Source of the DNA: Burkholderiales bacterium
Lineage (GTDB): Bacteria > Pseudomonadota > Gammaproteobacteria > Burkholderiales > Burkholderiaceae_C
Assembly (NCBI GenBank): GCA_016703325.1
Contig: JADJCH010000002.1
Span: forward strand, 1 to 64,000
Direction of reading: 5' to 3'
DNA: 64,000 nt
In this document: positions 60,250-64,000 of the stretch, one piece after another
Position numbering within the stretch: position 1 is the first letter of the stretch
Layout of the letters: every line of letters starts with the position of its first letter
Translations under genes and position numbers: made by a program
The notes under the pieces: generated by a model
What the model was told of the DNA's origin: nothing
Databases searched by the model: none
Seen by the model: the letters and a program-made list of their open reading frames with translations, nothing else

Positions 60250-61592
60250 GGTGTGGCTCCGGAAGTGGGGGGGATCTGTTCAACAGGTGACGGACTGGCG
60301 AGCTGCAGGCGGTTGGGCAGGGCCAGCGTGACCCCCCAGCAGGTCACCAGCAGCAGCGCCGATCCGGCCAGCACCCCGACCAGGCCGCTCCACTGGTAGA
60401 GCAGGCCCGACATCAGCGTGCCGAAGAAGCGGCCCAGCGCATTGGCGGCGTAGTAGAAGCCGACGTCCTCGGCCGCCTTTTCCGAGCCGGCATAGGCCAG
60501 CACGAGGTAGGAGTGCACCGAGGAGTTGACCGCGAAGGCCAGGCCGAACACGCTGAGCCCGCCGACGACCACCCACTCCAGCTGCGGCACCTGGGCCATC
60601 ACCAGTCCGGTCAGGACGATGGGGACCAGCGCCAGCAGGCCCGACCAGAGGCGGGCGGCGGGCACCTCCGTGCTCAGGCCGTCGTCGCTGCGCCGCACCA
60701 GGGCGGGCGCCAGGGCCTGCACCGCACCGTAGCCGATGGTCCACAGCGCCAGGAAGGCGCCCACCGTCGTGAAGTTCCAGCCGGCGGAATACAGGAACAC
60801 CGGCACGCCGACCACGAACCACACGTCGCGTGCGCCGAACAGCACCACCCGGGCAGCGGCCAGCAGGTTGATGCCGCGGTTCTTGGCGAACAGCTCCCGG
60901 GCGGATTTCGACGCGCGGCTCTTGCCCATCAGCCGGGGCACGAAGGCCAGGACCCCGACCAGCACCAGAGCCAGCAGCGCCGCCATCAACCACAGCGCCT
61001 GCTGGAAACCCGCTGCCTGCAGCAGCAGACCGCCGAGGAAGAAGCCGACGCCCTTCATCGCGTTCTTGCTGCCGGTGAAAAAGGCGACCCATTTGAAGAG
61101 TTGCCCCGACGCCTCGCCCGCGGTGAGCTTGATCGCCGACTTGCTGGCGGTCTTGGTCAGGTCCTTGGCGACGCCGCAGACGCCCTGGGCCATCACCACC
61201 CAGGCCACCGACATGGCCGCGGTCCACTCCGGCGACAGCGCCGACAGCAGCAGGAAGCCGCTGATCTGGGTGGCCAGGCCGACCGCCAGCATGCGGGCGA
61301 TGCCGTAGCGCGTGGCCAGCCAGCCGCCGATCAGGTTGGCCACCACGCCCATCGCCTCGTAGAGCAGGAACAGGAAGGCCAGCGTGAAGGGCGAGTAGCC
61401 CAGGCGGTGAAAGTGCAGCAGCACCAGCATGCGCAGCGCGCCGTCGCTGAGGGTGAAGCCCCAGTAGGCGGCGGTGACGATGGCGTATTGCCTCGCCCCT
61501 CGCCCGGCGGATACGCCGGCCGATCCCCCGAGGGGATGTGGGCCGGCTTGGGGCGGCCCGGCGCTCGGCCCAGGCGCGTGCGGGTGGTTCAT
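60246..61592 (-). CDS. arsJ: Organoarsenical efflux MFS transporter ArsJ
   Basis: 448 residues, twelve-helix MFS protein. In Pseudomonas ArsJ exports 1-arseno-3-phosphoglycerate, which GAPDH makes from arsenate. The typical blocks are YWGFTLSDGALRMLVLLHF near residue 43, GVCGVAKDLTKTASKSAIK near 138 and GSKNAMKGVGFFLGG near 175. The N-terminal 30 residues are Pro/Gly/Ala-rich and extra. The GAPDH gene stands 7 bp upstream, the known pairing. Confidence 0.93.
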   Translation of the reverse strand: MNHPHAPGPSAGPPQAGPHPLGGSAGVSAGRGARQYAIVTAAYWGFTLSDGALRMLVLLHFHRLGYSPFTLAFLFLLYEAMGVVANLIGGWLATRYGIARMLAVGLATQISGFLLLSALSPEWTAAMSVAWVVMAQGVCGVAKDLTKTASKSAIKLTAGEASGQLFKWVAFFTGSKNAMKGVGFFLGGLLLQAAGFQQALWLMAALLALVLVGVLAFVPRLMGKSRASKSARELFAKNRGINLLAAARVVLFGARDVWFVVGVPVFLYSAGWNFTTVGAFLALWTIGYGAVQALAPALVRRSDDGLSTEVPAARLWSGLLALVPIVLTGLVMAQVPQLEWVVVGGLSVFGLAFAVNSSVHSYLVLAYAGSEKAAEDVGFYYAANALGRFFGTLMSGLLYQWSGLVGVLAGSALLLVTCWGVTLALPNRLQLASPSPVEQIPPTSGATP

Positions 61593-61599
61593 CGCGACC

Positions 61600-62652
61600 T
61601 CAGAGGCCCTGGCACCGCAGGTGAATGGCCAGATCGACCATGCGGCAGGCGTAGCCCATCTCGTTGTCGTACCAGGCGTAGACCTTCAGCAGCGTGCCGT
61701 CGGTGACCATCGTCGAGGGGGCATCGACGATCGAGCTGCGCGTGTCGCGGGCGTAGTCCGCGCTGACCAGCGGGCGCTCCTCAAAACCCAGGATGCCGGC
61801 CAGCGCGCCCTGGGCGGCCTGGGCGAACAGCGCATTCACCTCGGCCGCCGTGGTCTCGCGCCGCAGCTCGAAAACGCAGTCGGTCAGCGAGGCGTTCAGC
61901 ACCGGGGCGCGCACCGCGTGGCCGTTGAGCTTGCCCTTCAGTTCGGGGTAGATCAGCGCAATGGCGGTCGCGCTGCCGGTGGTCGTGGGCGCCAGGCTCA
62001 GCATGGCGCTGCGGGCACGGCGCAGGTCCTTGTGCGGTGCATCGACCATCAGGTTGGTGTTGGTCGGGTCGTGGATCGTGGTGATCTGGCCGTGGCGGAT
62101 GCCCAGGGACTCGTGCACGACCTTGACCACCGGCGCCAGGCAGTTGGTGGTGCAGGAAGCGGCCGTCACGATGCGGTGCCGCGCCGGCTCGTAGAGCTGC
62201 TCATTGACGCCGACGACGATGTTGAGCACGTCGCCGACCTTCACCGGCGCGGCGACGATCACGCGCCTGGCGCCACGGTCCAGGTGGCCCCGCAGGGTGT
62301 CCGGCGTCAGGAACTTGCCGGTGCACTCCAGTACCACATCCACGCCCAGGTCGCCCCAGGGGATCTCGGCGGCGGTGGCGTGCGAGGAAAAGCCGAGCCG
62401 GCGATCGCCGATCCACAGCGCGTCCTCTCCGTCGGCTGCGATGCGGTTGCGCCAGCGGCCCTGCACGCTGTCGAACTCCAGCAGGTGCGCGGTGGCGGCC
62501 GCGCCGCCCTTCAGCTCGTTGAGGTGCACCACCTTCAACCGGTTGCCGGCGCGGGGGTCGTCCGCGGGCCGCTCGGCTGCCCCCATGGCGGCCCGCAGTG
62601 CGAGCCGCCCGATGCGCCCCATGCCATTGATGCCCACTCTCACGATGTCCAC
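61600..62652 (-). CDS. ArsJ-associated glyceraldehyde-3-phosphate dehydrogenase
   Basis: 350 residues. NAD-binding start VRVGINGMGRIGRLALRA; catalytic Cys in SCTTNCLAP near 178, His in the later domain, and the end WYDNEMGYACRMVDLA. With arsenate in place of phosphate it makes 1-arseno-3-phosphoglycerate, the substrate of ArsJ. The close link to arsJ (7 bp) marks it as the arsenic-specific copy rather than the glycolytic enzyme. A separate operator-like palindrome stands 20 bp upstream. Confidence 0.94.
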   Translation of the reverse strand: MDIVRVGINGMGRIGRLALRAAMGAAERPADDPRAGNRLKVVHLNELKGGAAATAHLLEFDSVQGRWRNRIAADGEDALWIGDRRLGFSSHATAAEIPWGDLGVDVVLECTGKFLTPDTLRGHLDRGARRVIVAAPVKVGDVLNIVVGVNEQLYEPARHRIVTAASCTTNCLAPVVKVVHESLGIRHGQITTIHDPTNTNLMVDAPHKDLRRARSAMLSLAPTTTGSATAIALIYPELKGKLNGHAVRAPVLNASLTDCVFELRRETTAAEVNALFAQAAQGALAGILGFEERPLVSADYARDTRSSIVDAPSTMVTDGTLLKVYAWYDNEMGYACRMVDLAIHLRCQGL

Positions 62653-62671
62653 TCCATCCGGAAACGATACG

Positions 62672-62684
62672 ATGATTCCATCAT
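62672..62684 (-). promoter_or_regulatory. Candidate ArsR site before the GAPDH-arsJ genes
   Basis: ATGAT-TCC-ATCAT, a perfect short palindrome in an AT-rich stretch of the 107-bp gap between arsI and the GAPDH gene. It shares ATGATTC with the site at 63747 before arsR. It suggests a second ArsR-controlled start inside the operon. Confidence 0.5.
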
Positions 62685-62759
62685 GATAGAAATGAAGAAT
62701 GACAATTCAGTGACGTGCTCCGGCCCGGCGCTGCGTGGCTGCGGCGCCCGACGGTCGGT

Positions 62760-63293
62760 TCAGCAGCAGGACGGCTGTGATTGAACCGGAATGCCGATCG
62801 GCTTGCCCCGCGCAGCCGGCGTGCAGCAGGCGGAGGCCCCGGCCGACTCTGGGGCGGTCTGGGCCGGTGTCGGGCAGGTCGGCGCGGGCGTGCAGCAGGC
62901 ACCGGCCTGCGCTTCACCCTCGCGGAAGACGGGGATGCTGCTCAGCGTGTGAAAGTGCTCCCAGGCCATGCCCTGCGGGTCCGTGATCCAGTGCTTCTCG
63001 CTGCGTGCGTAGCAGCAGGTGGTCTGGCCCTCGTCGAGCAAGGCCATGTCGGCGGCCTCGGCGCGCGCCTTCAGGGCGGCCAGTTCGGCGGGATCGTCGG
63101 TCTGGATGCCCAGGTGGTCGATGCCGGCAGCGGCCCCGCGGGTGGAGATGGCAAAGTTCACCGCCGGATCGTCGAGCATCCACTTGGCGTAGTCGGCCTC
63201 GACGCGGGCCGGCTCGGCAGCAAAGAGCCTGGAGTAGAAGGCGATGCTCTGGGGCAGATCCATGACGTGCAGGTGGACGTGAAAGCGTTTCAT
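62760..63293 (-). CDS. arsI: ArsI/CadI-family Fe(II)-dependent C-As lyase
   Basis: 177 residues, glyoxalase/VOC fold; splits the carbon-arsenic bond of trivalent organoarsenicals. Metal ligands at His5 or His7 (FHVHLHV), His60 (GIDHLGIQ) and Glu112 (WEHFHT). The substrate-binding Cys pair is C93-C94 (TTCCYARSEKHW). These positions match the known ArsI layout with small offset. The tail after 125 has further Cys pairs (ACCTPAPTC, SACCTPA, PSCC), maybe extra metalloid binding. Second gene of the ars operon. Confidence 0.92.
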   Translation of the reverse strand: MKRFHVHLHVMDLPQSIAFYSRLFAAEPARVEADYAKWMLDDPAVNFAISTRGAAAGIDHLGIQTDDPAELAALKARAEAADMALLDEGQTTCCYARSEKHWITDPQGMAWEHFHTLSSIPVFREGEAQAGACCTPAPTCPTPAQTAPESAGASACCTPAARGKPIGIPVQSQPSCC

Positions 63294-63340
63294 GGCGGGC
63301 GTTCCTCGGTGTTCCTTGGTGTTCCCCTGTGGGGCGGGAT

Positions 63341-63748
63341 TCAGCAGCGTGTTTTCCTGGCGGTGAACGGCGGGCAGGCGGCGGGGGCCCCTGTCCCTTC
63401 CAGGGCCGCACCGTCTCCAGCGTTGTCTGCAGCGCTGTCTGCACAGGTTCCGTCCTCACACCGGCTGCCCTGGCAGCAGTGGTCGATGAGGTAGCCCAGC
63501 AGGGCGTTCATGCGTGCCAGCTCGGACCGGTAGATCAGGCTGCGGCCATCGCGCTCGACGTTCACCAGCTGCGCATGGACCAGCTCCTTCAGGTGAAACG
63601 ACAGCGTGGAGGCTGGAATGTCCAGCAGTGCGGCCAGCGCCGAGGGCGTCATGCCCTGCGGGGCCGCGCCCACCAGGGCACGAAAGACGCGCAAGCGGGC
63701 CTCCTGGGCCAGCGCAGCAAGGGATTGCACAGCCGATTTTTCGTCCAT
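63341..63748 (-). CDS. arsR: ArsR-family arsenite-responsive repressor
   Basis: 135 residues. Winged helix with MTPSALAALLDIPASTLSFH as recognition part. The Cys set C91-C92, C97 and C102 (DHCCQGSRCEDGTC) at the C-terminal side resembles the As(III) site of the Acidithiobacillus-type ArsR rather than the classical ELCVCDL site. A tail of 30 residues is Ala/Gly-rich with two more Cys. First gene of the leftward ars operon, with its operator over its start. Confidence 0.93.
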   Translation of the reverse strand: MDEKSAVQSLAALAQEARLRVFRALVGAAPQGMTPSALAALLDIPASTLSFHLKELVHAQLVNVERDGRSLIYRSELARMNALLGYLIDHCCQGSRCEDGTCADSAADNAGDGAALEGTGAPAACPPFTARKTRC

Positions 63749-63770
63749 GATTCCAATTTTATCGAATCAT
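63747..63770 (-). promoter_or_regulatory. Candidate ArsR operator before arsR
   Basis: ATGATTC (63747-63753) and GAATCAT (63764-63770) form an inverted repeat around an AT-rich centre with CAATTTTAT. It overlaps the arsR start codon. Expected role is autorepression released by arsenite. Confidence 0.6.
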
Positions 63771-63822
63771 TGAATGCTCTTCAACCCCTGACATCCTGAC
63801 ACCCTGTCGTTATGCTTTGGGC

Positions 63823-64000
63823 GTGAATGCAGCCCCCGACCCTCCAACAGCGCCTGGCTTCGGCTGCGTGACGCGTGCCTGGACGGCACACCAGTGCGAG
63901 TTGCGAGCCTTCCTGCGCCACGCCCTGCACGACGAGAGCGTGGTCGATGACGTCCTTCAGGACACCTTCTTGAAGGCCCTGCGCGCCGGCCGGGACTTCT
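63823..64000 (+). CDS. ECF-type sigma factor, 5' part
   Basis: 59 codons from GTG 63823 to the window edge. After a 24-residue lead, RAFLRHALHDESVVDDVLQD and TFLKALRAGRDF form the sigma-70 region 2 core-binding helices of ECF factors (the DDVLQDTFLKA pattern). Divergent from arsR with a 74-bp shared gap. The 3' part and any anti-sigma gene lie outside. Confidence 0.8.
   Translation, partial: MNAAPDPPTAPGFGCVTRAWTAHQCELRAFLRHALHDESVVDDVLQDTFLKALRAGRDF

Overview
This is a GC-rich (roughly 65-68% by eye) bacterial chromosome segment. Gene content suggests a betaproteobacterium of the order Burkholderiales, probably near the Leptothrix/Sphaerotilus/Rubrivivax group: ftsZ ending in a proteobacterial C-terminal peptide, a dusB-fis pair, purH, ruvC, lpxC, an aerobic benzoyl-CoA (box) cluster, a periplasmic nitrate reductase cluster and an Acr3/ArsJ arsenic island. 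The genus is inference. No tRNA, rRNA, CRISPR array or insertion sequence was recognised.

Layout. 1-2.0 kb: 3' part of ftsZ, a terminator, and convergent argB. 2.1-25.5 kb: an unusual accessory locus. It holds a SARP-type (winged helix + BTAD + AAA ATPase) activator, two tandem paralogues with a GNAT-like N-terminus and a LuxR-type HTH, a 1,424-residue protein with a complete metallophosphoesterase motif set, a 2,288-residue beta-rich protein, a secretion-signal-free family protein of 350 residues, an 841-residue patatin-like lipase and a pentapeptide-repeat protein with a TIR-like C-terminus. A short SnoaL / monooxygenase / secreted-protein cluster follows. Three sets of three heptamers with an exact 11-bp period, the geometry of SARP operators, lie at 2128, 7044 and 23964. 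Two of them stand directly before the giant-protein operon and the SnoaL cluster. This is the best candidate for an undescribed system.

25.5-33.8 kb: housekeeping genes (M32 carboxypeptidase, YqaA-like protein, dusB-fis, purH, ruvC, YitT-like protein, lpxC) with REP-like palindromes. 33.9-40.3 kb: a cluster of toxin-antitoxin modules, intact (brnTA, vapBC) and decayed, mixed with small accessory genes. 40.9-46.3 kb: the box cluster boxC-boxB-boxA plus a MaoC-like gene, behind two perfect TGCA-N6-TGCA operators of the BzdR/BoxR type. 46.4-48.0 kb: a nuclease and a Fic protein. 48.3-57.6 kb: narXL-type two-component system divergent from napD-A-G-H-B-cytochrome c-C, with a 7-2-7 NarL-type site between them. 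57.7-63.8 kb: a nucleotidyltransferase-fold protein, then arsR-arsI-GAPDH-arsJ-arsC-acr3 read leftward. At the right edge an ECF sigma factor gene begins.

Quality note. Many conserved genes between 37 and 50 kb (boxC, boxB, boxA, fic, narL, narX and others), and also ftsZ, carry single-base frame changes while the residues on both sides stay conserved. ftsZ is essential and the breaks are almost all indels, so I think many are sequence errors rather than true pseudogenes. I annotate each gene across its breaks.
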